Assembly (NCBI RefSeq): GCF_022267315.1
Contig: NZ_JAIKLE010000023.1
Coordinates: forward strand, 1 to 64,000
From: Maribellus maritimus
Lineage (GTDB): Bacteria > Bacteroidota > Bacteroidia > Bacteroidales > Prolixibacteraceae
Reading direction: 5' to 3'
DNA length: 64,000 nucleotides
Shown: positions 7,793 to 15,709 of the stretch, piece by piece
Position numbering within the stretch: position 1 is the stretch's first letter
How the letters are laid out: the number at the start of each line of letters is the position of its first letter
Translations under genes and position numbers: made by a program
Notes under the pieces: model-generated
The model's input: only the letters and a program-made list of their open reading frames with translations
The model's database searches: none
What the model was told of the DNA's origin: nothing

Positions 7793-8659
7793 TTATTTCA
7801 TCTTTCCTCCATACACAGGGAACATGCTTGCCTCACCGTAATCCTCAATTTGTTCCATGTTTAGCAAAACATGCATATCATCATCTGAAATTACAAAATC
7901 CACTTCGGCATTGTTTTTCATATGCGCCGGATTTGCCGTTTTTGGCAAAGGAAGTGTGTTAAGCTGAAGACAATAACGAATACCTAATTGTGGAACAGAA
8001 ACACCGTATTTGTCAGCTATAGTTTTAACTTCCTGATTTTTCATTAATTCTCCGTGTCCGATTGGTGAATATGCTTCAACAAGAATGTCATTATTCTTAC
8101 AGTATTCAATCAGTTCTTTGGGCGTGTTACTAATGTGCGCCAAAATCTGGTTGACCATTGGTTTAACAGTACATGATTCAAGAATGTTATCGATGTCAGC
8201 TTTTTCAAAGTTTGAAACCCCAATGGCGCGAAGTTTCCCGGCTTCATAAGCTTCTTCAAGTGCTCTCCATGTTTCACGGTTTCCCTCAAAATAGGAATCA
8301 TCGCTATGGAATTCCATCCAGGGCTTTGGGCTGTGAATAATCATCAGATCAATGTAGTCCAGGCCCAAAGTTTTAAGCGAACTATCAATGGATGCAACAG
8401 CTTCGTCATACGATTTTACTTCCGCTGCCAATTTTGTAGTTACAAACAATTCTTCTCTTTTAACACCACAGTCTTTGAGTCCTTTTCCAACTCCGTTTTC
8501 ATTCTGGTAAGCCTGGGCTGTATCGATATGGCGGTAGCCAAGATTAACAGCATCTATTACGGCCTGTACGGCATCGTTATCACTAATAAACCAGGTTCCT
8601 AATCCTAATTTTGGGATTTCAACGCCATTTACCAGCGTAAAATTTTCTTTTAAAATCAT
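7793..8659 (-). CDS. Aldo/keto reductase
   Basis: A 288-residue NADPH-dependent aldo/keto reductase of the 2,5-diketo-D-gluconate reductase/AKR5-like group. The catalytic tetrad is visible: Asp46 and Tyr51 in GYRHIDTAQAY, Lys76 in VTTK and His109 in LMIIHSP. The cofactor region LPLPKTANPAHMKNN is typical. It reduces aldehydes or ketones in the cytoplasm. It is the last gene of the leftward operon with a Tat-type ADH, an acetyltransferase, an exported cupin and cyclophilin-like proteins, followed by a 12-bp-stem terminator. Broad carbonyl detoxification is the likely role. Confidence 0.92.
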   Translation of the reverse strand: MILKENFTLVNGVEIPKLGLGTWFISDNDAVQAVIDAVNLGYRHIDTAQAYQNENGVGKGLKDCGVKREELFVTTKLAAEVKSYDEAVASIDSSLKTLGLDYIDLMIIHSPKPWMEFHSDDSYFEGNRETWRALEEAYEAGKLRAIGVSNFEKADIDNILESCTVKPMVNQILAHISNTPKELIEYCKNNDILVEAYSPIGHGELMKNQEVKTIADKYGVSVPQLGIRYCLQLNTLPLPKTANPAHMKNNAEVDFVISDDDMHVLLNMEQIEDYGEASMFPVYGGKMK

Positions 8660-8715
8660 AACTATATCTTTTTGGTCTGTTTAATAAATTTACTTTTTCT
8701 CTAACTATTTCAATA

Positions 8716-9924
8716 TCAAAATGTTGCCGCGTCAATCACATAACGATAACGTGCTTCTTTATTAACAACTTTATCCCATGCTTCGTTTATTTCATCGGCA
8801 GAAATCATCTGAATTTCCGGTTTAATACCATTGTCGGCACAATAATGAACCACTTCCTGTGTTTCCGGCATTCCACCAATCAACGAAGCATTAAAGTTAA
8901 CCCGTGTGGCAGCTAATGTGATGTTGCTGAGGTTGATTTGAAATCCTTCAGGCATTCCTACATACGTAAAGTTGCCGTTTGGTTTTACACACGATACATA
9001 TGGTGCCGCATTAAACTGGTAAGGAATGGTACAAATCATATAATCCAGTTTCTTATTATAAGGTTGCATGTTTTTAGAAGCATTATCTACAACAATAACT
9101 TCTTTTGCACCCCACGATTTGATATCCTCAACTTTATCGGGTGAGGTAGTAAATGCATACACTTCGGCACCTTTTGATACAGCCAGTTTTACTGCCATGT
9201 GCCCCAATCCGCCAATACCGGCAACCCCCACTTTATCTCCAATTTTAAAATCTTCTTTCATCAACGGTGAATAGGTAGTAATTCCGGCACATAAAAGAGG
9301 GGCAGCTTCCTGAAGGCTGATATGATCAGGAATATGAACGGCAAAATGGTCGCGTACAACAATGCTAGTTGAGTAACCACCCTGGGTAATTCCTGTAGGC
9401 GATTTTTTATCAGGGTAACCATAGGTGAAAAGCGTTTGACCATTTTCACAGTAATGCTCTTCGCCATGTGTACAGCTGTCGCATTCCATACAACTGTCGA
9501 CCATACAACCTACACCGGCTCGGTCGCCCACTTTAAATTTGGTTACATTTTTACCAACTGCAGCCACAATTCCAACAATTTCATGCCCCGGAACCTGAGG
9601 GTATTGTTGCGGTCCCCAATGACCTTTCATCTGGTGAATATCCGAATGGCAAATGCTTGCATATTTGGTATCAATTAAAATATCATTATCACCCACAGGT
9701 CGACGTTCGAATTCCCAGGGCTGAAGTTTCCCTGATGTATCGACGGCAGCATATCCTTTTGATTTTATGTTTTGACCGGCACCACCCTCAACAGAGTTGC
9801 TGTTTTGTGCGAAAACATTTATTGGATTATTAAATAAAACACTGGCACCAACACCAGCTATCGCCGATTTTTGAATAAAATCTCTTCTCGACTGTTTTTT
9901 GTTTAATTGTTTTTTGTTCATCAT
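8716..9924 (-). CDS. Zinc-dependent NAD(P) alcohol dehydrogenase with Tat signal
   Basis: A 402-residue medium-chain dehydrogenase of the YahK/cinnamyl-alcohol type. The N-terminus carries a textbook twin-arginine motif SRRDFIQK (12-19), a hydrophobic stretch and a cleavage region near VFAQ (37-40). The catalytic zinc ligands include Cys92 (ASICHSD) and His114 (VPGHE). The structural zinc site is Cys145, Cys148, Cys151 and Cys159. The nucleotide-binding GIGGLGHMAVKLA follows at about 230-245. Most relatives are cytoplasmic and lack a signal. Export of a folded enzyme with bound cofactor is implied. It lies between the acetyltransferase and AKR genes of the same operon. Confidence 0.9.
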   Translation of the reverse strand: MMNKKQLNKKQSRRDFIQKSAIAGVGASVLFNNPINVFAQNSNSVEGGAGQNIKSKGYAAVDTSGKLQPWEFERRPVGDNDILIDTKYASICHSDIHQMKGHWGPQQYPQVPGHEIVGIVAAVGKNVTKFKVGDRAGVGCMVDSCMECDSCTHGEEHYCENGQTLFTYGYPDKKSPTGITQGGYSTSIVVRDHFAVHIPDHISLQEAAPLLCAGITTYSPLMKEDFKIGDKVGVAGIGGLGHMAVKLAVSKGAEVYAFTTSPDKVEDIKSWGAKEVIVVDNASKNMQPYNKKLDYMICTIPYQFNAAPYVSCVKPNGNFTYVGMPEGFQINLSNITLAATRVNFNASLIGGMPETQEVVHYCADNGIKPEIQMISADEINEAWDKVVNKEARYRYVIDAATF

Positions 9925-9953
9925 TTTATTTTTTTCTTATACTCCAAACTTGT

Positions 9954-10520
9954 TTAATGGTTGTCAATATTTTTAATAAACTTTGCCGGAATGCCTCCAA
10001 CAATCGTATTATCCGGTACATTTTTATTAACAACAGCTCCAGCGGCAACTATTGCATTTTCGCCAACGGTAACACCTGGCAAAATTGTAGCTCCGGCACC
10101 TATCCACGCGCCATTTTTTATTATAACCGGCTTAACTATAAGCGCCTGTCGCTCTTTCGGATTTACCGGATGTTCTTCACTTAAGATATTGACTTTGGGG
10201 CCAATCAATACATTATCGCCAATTGTTATGGTTCCCATGTCGAGCATAGAGCACAGATGATTGATGTAAACATTTTTCCCAATTCGGGTAAACTTCCCAA
10301 TATTGATATAAACAGGTACCTGAATCATCGAACTTGAATCAAGCGGAATGCCGGATATTTCGCCCCAAAGCTTACGAACTTTTTTAGTATCGGCAGTTGC
10401 ATTAAGTTCGATCAACAACTTGGTGGTGCACTCAGCAACTTCACTAATTTGAAAATGTTGTGGGTCTGTATACGGCACTGCTTCTCCCGACTGGAGGCGA
10501 TCAAAAATATTCCTGCTCAT
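9954..10520 (-). CDS. Sugar O-acetyltransferase, hexapeptide-repeat (maltose/galactoside acetyltransferase type)
   Basis: A 188-residue left-handed beta-helix acyltransferase. The N-terminal helical part is followed by hexapeptide repeats such as [54 protein letters not shown] and [10 protein letters not shown]. The catalytic His lies in ILSEEHPV (about 116). The family transfers acetyl from acetyl-CoA to sugars or other hydroxyls. The start is 7 bp after the exported cupin gene, so the genes are surely co-transcribed. The role in an otherwise redox operon is unclear. Confidence 0.88.
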   Translation of the reverse strand: MSRNIFDRLQSGEAVPYTDPQHFQISEVAECTTKLLIELNATADTKKVRKLWGEISGIPLDSSSMIQVPVYINIGKFTRIGKNVYINHLCSMLDMGTITIGDNVLIGPKVNILSEEHPVNPKERQALIVKPVIIKNGAWIGAGATILPGVTVGENAIVAAGAVVNKNVPDNTIVGGIPAKFIKNIDNH

Positions 10521-10527
10521 TTCTGTT

Positions 10528-11007
10528 TTAATTCAGCTTTAAATATTCTTCATCAGTTACTGCATCTTTCCACTCCACAATACCTTTTTCAGTATTTGGC
10601 ACAATATAGATATGACTCATGCTGGCATCTTTTGATGCTCCATGCCAGTGATCTACATCCGGTGGACATTTTACTACATCACCTTTGTGAATAACTTCGA
10701 TGGGTTGTCCTTTAATTTGATGGTAACCAATGCCGGCTGTTACTATTAGAATTTGACCGGCAGGATGCGAGTGCCAGTTACTGCGGGCGCCGGCTTTAAA
10801 AAAAACTTCACCGCCTGCAGTTGTAAATACATCATCGTTCTCTATTAAACCTGTAACATAAACATTACCTGTAAAAAATTTTGATGGTGCCAGTTGGCCT
10901 TTCTCAAAAACATGTTCAACCTTTTGAGCTTTACTTTCATTACTATAACTGTTTAAAAATAAAACAGCCAATATGCCGATAAGGGCTTTAATAGATAAAT
11001 GTTTCAT
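10528..11007 (-). CDS. Exported cupin-domain protein
   Basis: A 159-residue protein with a signal peptide (1-28, ending SKAQ) and one cupin domain. Motif 1 is [13 protein letters not shown] (about 75-88), motif 2 [15 protein letters not shown] (about 118-132). The tail [10 protein letters not shown] matches that of the cytoplasmic cupin at 1675-2073. The histidines should bind a divalent metal. It is expected in the periplasm. The gene is between the cyclophilin-like gene (15 bp away) and the acetyltransferase (7 bp away). The reaction is not known. Confidence 0.85.
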   Translation of the reverse strand: MKHLSIKALIGILAVLFLNSYSNESKAQKVEHVFEKGQLAPSKFFTGNVYVTGLIENDDVFTTAGGEVFFKAGARSNWHSHPAGQILIVTAGIGYHQIKGQPIEVIHKGDVVKCPPDVDHWHGASKDASMSHIYIVPNTEKGIVEWKDAVTDEEYLKLN

Positions 11008-11022
11008 AATCCTTATTTTTAT

Positions 11023-11373
11023 TTATTTAACAATTTCGATAGTAGCTTTCAATTCTTCAGAGGTTTTTAGGATGCTTATATCACCTTCTATTTTCCCAAG
11101 TTTTACCAATTCGCTGGCATAACCAAAATCTTTGTAAAAAATGGAGAGGTTTCCCCAGGGAGCAAAGTAGATTATATCTCCTGCTTTTGGATTGAAACCT
11201 GATGGTGATTCACCGGTTTTAAGTGGTTTGTCAAGGTGTTTAATTTTACTTGATTGGCCATAATCATCCAAATTAAGAGTTAATGGAAGAAAAGAGGCAA
11301 AGTCTTTGGCTGCTTCGCTATTGTTAAGCGTAGCCTTGATAACATTTCCATTAGTTGTTATTTTTATTTTCAT
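11023..11373 (-). CDS. Cyclophilin-like fold protein, cytoplasmic
   Basis: A 116-residue protein of the cyclophilin-like (cyclophil_like, PF18050-type) family. The family pattern is visible: ATLNNSEAAKDFASFLPLTLNLDDYGQ, then KAGDIIYFAPWGNLSIFYKDFGYASELVKLGKI and a final strand ATIEIVK. There is no signal peptide. Two relatives follow at 11510-12193 and 12394-12873 with different export signals. These proteins resemble cyclophilins in fold, but the proline-isomerase active-site residues are not evident, so isomerase activity should not be assumed. In other genomes they sit beside flavodoxins, AKRs and cupins. It is separated from the upstream gene by 136 bp. Confidence 0.83.
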   Translation of the reverse strand: MKIKITTNGNVIKATLNNSEAAKDFASFLPLTLNLDDYGQSSKIKHLDKPLKTGESPSGFNPKAGDIIYFAPWGNLSIFYKDFGYASELVKLGKIEGDISILKTSEELKATIEIVK

Positions 11374-11509
11374 TGTTTTTATAGCTTTTTCGCTTTGCTT
11401 TGATTATACTTCTGATAAGCTCTAATTAAGTGACTTATATCCAGAATGTTGTTTAATTATAAAATCATTATATAGCGTAATTTGTTCATTTATAAGGTGC
11501 AATTTCTTG

Positions 11510-12193
11510 TTAGAATGATCGTTTAACAACCTTTCTGATTACTGCTTCCCTATTTCGTGATTCAATCTTTAAAAAATATATTCCTGATGTCAGACTACCT
11601 ATATCAACAACGTTTTCTTGTGTTTTATAAATTGTTTGGCCTTTCATATTCATAAGTGTTATGGTTTCAAAATCGCCTTTCACTTCAAAATAGTCATCAA
11701 CCGGATTTGGATATACCCGGAAATCGTTTTCACCGGTTTTATTCTCCTCTAAACTTGTTACTGTATCGGACAGAGTTAAAGTAACTGTTACATCACCATC
11801 TCCCAATGACGCTTTTAAATCTTCCTGATTAATATTGTCAATTTTTCCAAGTCGTGTAAAATTCCAGGAGTTGGGAGCATAATAAATGACCAATGCATTT
11901 CCCTGATACAATATGATATCTCCGGGTTCGGTTGTAATCTGTTCATCATTTCGTGGTAACGTTGTTCCAATGCTGCCTACTTTTTCCATATTTCCATAGT
12001 CACGCATTTCTATCGTTAATGAATTGTTTTTCAGTAACTCTATTAATGCAGAAGCAGATGAATTTTCCACTAAAGTGGCTGTCAGCTCAGTTGTTCCGTT
12101 AACAGTTAGGGTTATTTTTGTTCCCTGAGCCGAAATATGAATGGCTATCAAACTTATAACGAATATTAATATGTTAATCTTAATGAATCTCAT
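11510..12193 (-). CDS. Cyclophilin-like protein with type IX secretion sorting domain
   Basis: 227 residues: a signal peptide (1-22, ISAQG), a cyclophilin-like domain (about 25-145, with EMRDYGNMEKVGSIG and ITTEPGDIILYQGNALVIYYAPNSWNFTRLGKI), then a C-terminal type A sorting domain (about 158-227) with RVYPNPVDDYFEV, MNMKGQTIY and LTSGIYFLKI. The sorting domain implies passage through the outer membrane by the type IX system and attachment to, or release from, the cell surface. It shares long identical stretches with the lipoprotein at 12394-12873, so the two are recent paralogues. It is first in the operon controlled by site B. Confidence 0.88.
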   Translation of the reverse strand: MRFIKINILIFVISLIAIHISAQGTKITLTVNGTTELTATLVENSSASALIELLKNNSLTIEMRDYGNMEKVGSIGTTLPRNDEQITTEPGDIILYQGNALVIYYAPNSWNFTRLGKIDNINQEDLKASLGDGDVTVTLTLSDTVTSLEENKTGENDFRVYPNPVDDYFEVKGDFETITLMNMKGQTIYKTQENVVDIGSLTSGIYFLKIESRNREAVIRKVVKRSF

Positions 12194-12253
12194 AGCTTTT
12201 CTTTTTTGAACTTATAAAAGCAAGTCTTTTTTAACAGGTATAAAATTACTTTA

Positions 12254-12318
12254 CAAATATCGATAGAAGAAGCCAAATAAAATGACCTAAATTACGGAGA
12301 CAGCTACCCATATTACGG
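12254..12318 (-). promoter_or_regulatory. Regulon site B with -7 element (upstream of cyclophilin/cupin/ADH/AKR operon)
   Basis: Direct repeat GACCTAAATTACGG (12284-12297) and TACCCATATTACGG (12305-12318), period 21 bp. On the minus strand GATATTTG (12254-12261, compare TAnnTTTG) ends 23 bp from the first unit. The -33 position has no TTTG. The likely transcript start is about 50 bp before the 12193 start codon. Confidence 0.75.
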
Positions 12319-12393
12319 AATTTAATTTATGATCAATCAGTTGACAAACAATATTTTATAATTGATTCTATTAATGGAGGATGGGGCAATCAG

Positions 12394-12873
12394 TTATTTG
12401 TCCTCTGATAATGATAATGTGACAGTCACATTGCCGGCACCAAGAACTTTTTTTAGTTCAGATTGAGTTATATTCTCAATCTTTCCAAGTCTTGTGAAAG
12501 ACCACGAATTGGGCGCATAATAAATTACCAAAGCATTTCCCTGGTATAATATAACATCACCGGCTTCAGTGGTTATCGATTCATCGTTTCTGGGAAAACT
12601 TCTGCCCAGAGAACCTACTTTTTCCATATTGCCATAGTCCCGCATTTCCAGTGTTATCGGTGCTTCTGTCAGTGCATTTATAAGCGCTTCTGCAGAAGAA
12701 TTATCGGCAAGTGTTACCTTGAGAATTGTATCTCCAATTTTGATATTCATTGTAGTCGTATTTTGTTCATTATCATTTGTATTATCAAGTAAGCTGTCTA
12801 AGTTTTCTCCGGAACAGGCCATTGTCATTAAAAATATTAGAGCAATAGAGATTAAAATTGAATATTTTTTCAT
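12394..12873 (-). CDS. Cyclophilin-like fold lipoprotein
   Basis: A 159-residue lipoprotein. The signal reads SILISIALIFLMTMACSG with lipid-attachment Cys20, followed by an acidic/Asn-rich linker (21-42). The cyclophilin-like domain spans about 43-157 and contains EMRDYGNMEKVGSLGRSFPRND and GDVILYQGNALVIYYAPNSW, almost the same as the secreted paralogue next to it. It is probably anchored in the outer or inner membrane facing the periplasm. The gene lies 133 bp after the Gfo/Idh gene and may be read with it from site C. The ligand or reaction is unknown. Confidence 0.85.
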   Translation of the reverse strand: MKKYSILISIALIFLMTMACSGENLDSLLDNTNDNEQNTTTMNIKIGDTILKVTLADNSSAEALINALTEAPITLEMRDYGNMEKVGSLGRSFPRNDESITTEAGDVILYQGNALVIYYAPNSWSFTRLGKIENITQSELKKVLGAGNVTVTLSLSEDK

Positions 12874-13006
12874 TTTGAAAATTTTAATTTATAGTGCAAA
12901 TACAAGGCAATTAAATCACTAAATAACAGTTGGTTCTACTAAAATTAAAAAATTTTATTTATTCGAGTAATTCCAATGTTCCGGACAGACTATTATCAAA
13001 AATAAT

Positions 13007-14095
13007 TCAGTTATTATTCCTGGCTGATTTTTCGATGTTATCATACAACTCATGCAATTTTACAGCATTCTGGAAGGTTGGTGCTTTACGAGTATTGCTC
13101 CGAATGTCTTCAGCCAAAAGTTTATAGATCTGAGCTACGTTTCTTACTACGGAATTATCAGGTAATCCTTCATACATCTCAGCCGGAGGTGTCAAAGGCT
13201 GAAGTGATTCGTCCGAACTTTTAGCTCCTTTTATTGAAAGTTGTATCATTTGGCCATGTCCGTTGTCGCCGGTAACCTGGATATCGCCTTCTGTTCCATT
13301 GATTTCCCAAAGTAAATTTATTCCTTTTGAAAGTCCTCCACGATAATGAACAGAGACCGCTGCTCCGTTTTCCAATTGACCGATAACCAAAATCTGGTCT
13401 TCAGCTGTTTTGGGTTTTACTTCACCCGTATCTGCTAGATTTACAGTTGTATAATTGCTGAACATGTTAGCCTTTAGCGATTTAAAATCACCCAAAACAC
13501 TGGTTAATCCAGCCAAAGTATGTCCTAGAGGAATTGTTAACATATTAGCTCCATTGACATTGTCAAACAAATAATAAAGATCTTTTACCGTTTCATTGGC
13601 CCAATTCCAGCCAGAGCCGATTAATGTAGTTGATAATACTTTGCCAACATACCCGTCTTCAATCAGTTTTTTAAGGTATAGAACTTCGGGAGCATTTACC
13701 ATTTGCGTTCCTACAACGGCAACCACACCTTTACTTTCAGCTAACTCTGTGAGCTTTTTCGTTTCTTCCAAACCATTACCCAACGGATGTTCACAGTACA
13801 CATGTTTACCTGCTCCCAAAGCCGCCTTTACCAACTCGAAGTGATAAGGAACTTTCACGGTTACCACTACAAGATCAACTTCAGGAGATTGAATCAATGC
13901 CAATGGATTATCAAAAGCAAACTTAAGATTCAACGCTTTCGCAGTGGCTTGTGCACTTTCAGGTGAACTGTTTGCTACACCAATAACTTCAAACTTGTCA
14001 GACAATAATTTCAATGCTGGAATATGAGCGGTTGCTGCCCAGTGGCTATCAGGATTTAATCCAATAAATCCTACTCGTATTTTGTTGTTTTCCAT
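13007..14095 (-). CDS. Gfo/Idh/MocA family oxidoreductase
   Basis: About 362 residues from ATG 14095. The frame extends to a GTG at 14119, but that would leave almost no leader after the predicted promoter at 14136-14143. The N-terminal Rossmann fold has RVGFIGLNPDSHWAATAHIPAL and later VDLVVVTVKVPYHFELVKAALGAGKHVYCEHPLG, with the usual EHP in place of EKP. A C-terminal alpha/beta domain follows. The family oxidises or reduces sugars and related molecules with NAD(P). No signal peptide. It is preceded by regulon site C. The substrate is unknown. Confidence 0.88.
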   Translation of the reverse strand: MENNKIRVGFIGLNPDSHWAATAHIPALKLLSDKFEVIGVANSSPESAQATAKALNLKFAFDNPLALIQSPEVDLVVVTVKVPYHFELVKAALGAGKHVYCEHPLGNGLEETKKLTELAESKGVVAVVGTQMVNAPEVLYLKKLIEDGYVGKVLSTTLIGSGWNWANETVKDLYYLFDNVNGANMLTIPLGHTLAGLTSVLGDFKSLKANMFSNYTTVNLADTGEVKPKTAEDQILVIGQLENGAAVSVHYRGGLSKGINLLWEINGTEGDIQVTGDNGHGQMIQLSIKGAKSSDESLQPLTPPAEMYEGLPDNSVVRNVAQIYKLLAEDIRSNTRKAPTFQNAVKLHELYDNIEKSARNNN

Positions 14096-14135
14096 GTGCT
14101 TTATATTGTTCGTTTTCACTTTTTTATGGTTGCTA

Positions 14136-14200
14136 CAAATTTAAATAGAATACTATAAAGTATTTTACCATTATCACTGATTCGGTTACCCGTATTACGG
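14136..14200 (-). promoter_or_regulatory. Regulon site C with -7 element (upstream of Gfo/Idh gene)
   Basis: Direct repeat TACCATTATCACTG (14166-14179) and TACCCGTATTACGG (14187-14200), period 21 bp. On the minus strand TAAATTTG (14136-14143) is a perfect -7 element and ends 23 bp from the first unit. No TTTG is at -33, which fits dependence on an activator. Confidence 0.75.
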
Positions 14201-14247
14201 AATATGTTTTTTGGGGAAGAGTTTTTGAAAAGGCTTTTTCAAATTCA

Positions 14248-15660
14248 TTATAATGATTTGTTCAGCCATTTCCCTTTAAATAACCTGAACAGGAAGATTG
14301 CACCGCGGAAACACAATTCAATACACATCGCTATCCATACTCCTTTTAGTCCCAATACCGGAGCCAGTAGGGCAGCTAAAGTAAGACGGATGGCCCACAT
14401 GCTCGAGAAATTCATAATGCTCGGAATAAACGTGTCTCCGGCACCAACAAAAACACCATAGGCCACAATTGACGCTGCAAACATGGGTTCTGCAAAAGCT
14501 TCAATTTGTAAGGCCATTACTCCCAACGATACAACCTCTGGGACGGATGTCATAAAGCCCATTATCAAAGGAGCGGCAAAATACATTATAGCTCCCATAA
14601 CAGTCATCACTGCCATTCCCATAAAAACCGTGATGTGCGCAAAACGTTTGGTTAGTTCTTTCCTTCCTGCTCCAATACTTTGGCCGACCAATGTTGTGGC
14701 TGCTTCAGCAATCCCATAGCCGGGCATGTAACACAGTCCTTCGGCTGTAATCGCAAACGAGTTGGCGGCAATAGCAGCAATACCTAACGGAGCAACAATA
14801 ACCGTTGACATGATTTGCGCTCCCATTATAACTATGTGCTCCATCGTCATAGGTAAACTAATCTTGAGCGCTTTTTTTAGTACTGCTTTTTTGGGTACAA
14901 AGCTCCCATTTTCTTGGGTGAGGCGTAAATTTTTATCTTTCGTAATCAGGTACAACAACAATAAAATAGCCGTAACAAAATATGAGATGGCCGTTCCCAG
15001 GGCAGCGCCAACAACTCCTAGTCCGGCTCCCGAAACAAAAATATCTGCTCCTAACAGGTGGATTTCTCTTGAAGGAAATATCAGGAAAAAATTAAAAATT
15101 ACATCGAGTACAGTCATAATCACATTTAGAATACTCGGAATATGCATATTGCCGCTGCTACGCAGCATGCCGCTTGCCAGGAAATTCAACTGCAGTGCCG
15201 GTAATGATAATATGAAAATGAGAAAGTATTTCGAGGCGTCTTCTGCAATGGATGCATCTGCGCCCAGCCAGTAAGGTAACTTCTGGCTAACCAAGGCTCC
15301 TATTACTACCAAAACAAAACTAAACAACAGGGTAGACACAATGGCCTGTCTTAATACCGTTCGTGCTCCTATCCGGTCTTTTGCCCCGATAAGATGGGCA
15401 ACATGCACCGAAAAACCTGCTGCGACGGTAGTACATATTCCCCAAAACAACCAGGTTGATGAGACAACAAGACCAATTGACGCTGAGGCATTTGCGCCTA
15501 AACTTCCAACCATCGACGCATCGATGTATTGCATGATGATGGATGAAAATTGTGCAATAATGGCCGGGACACTCAACAGTACCGCCAAATGCAACTGCTG
15601 CATAAATGTCATTGTCTGCCCGTTTTGAATGAGCGACAACAGGTAAGTACTTCTTTTCAA
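14248..15660 (-). CDS. MATE family efflux transporter
   Basis: A 470-residue multidrug and toxic compound extrusion protein with twelve predicted membrane helices in two halves. Typical stretches are VLLSVPAIIAQFSSIIMQYIDASMVGSLG (about 28-56), MLRSSGNMHIPSILNVIMTVLDVIFNFFLIF (about 165-195) and the second-half ISLPMTMEHIVIMGAQIMSTVIV. It exports cationic or amphipathic compounds with sodium or protons. The frame starts with TTG at 15660 (KRSTYLLSL), and an ATG at 15612 is an alternative start. It is the last gene of the DUF3737-MalY-MATE operon downstream of site D. A weak AT-rich hairpin lies beyond its stop. Confidence 0.9.
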   Translation of the reverse strand: MKRSTYLLSLIQNGQTMTFMQQLHLAVLLSVPAIIAQFSSIIMQYIDASMVGSLGANASASIGLVVSSTWLFWGICTTVAAGFSVHVAHLIGAKDRIGARTVLRQAIVSTLLFSFVLVVIGALVSQKLPYWLGADASIAEDASKYFLIFILSLPALQLNFLASGMLRSSGNMHIPSILNVIMTVLDVIFNFFLIFPSREIHLLGADIFVSGAGLGVVGAALGTAISYFVTAILLLLYLITKDKNLRLTQENGSFVPKKAVLKKALKISLPMTMEHIVIMGAQIMSTVIVAPLGIAAIAANSFAITAEGLCYMPGYGIAEAATTLVGQSIGAGRKELTKRFAHITVFMGMAVMTVMGAIMYFAAPLIMGFMTSVPEVVSLGVMALQIEAFAEPMFAASIVAYGVFVGAGDTFIPSIMNFSSMWAIRLTLAALLAPVLGLKGVWIAMCIELCFRGAIFLFRLFKGKWLNKSL

Positions 15661-15709
15661 TTGAAAATTTTATTCAAATGTTTGAAGAAAAACCGCACAA
15701 CAATCAAAA

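Noticed and set aside
14221-14245. Terminator after the MATE gene
   Set aside because: The inverted repeat TTTGAAAA/TTTTTCAAA is almost all A/T with a weak stem and no distinct T-run, so too uncertain to list as a feature.
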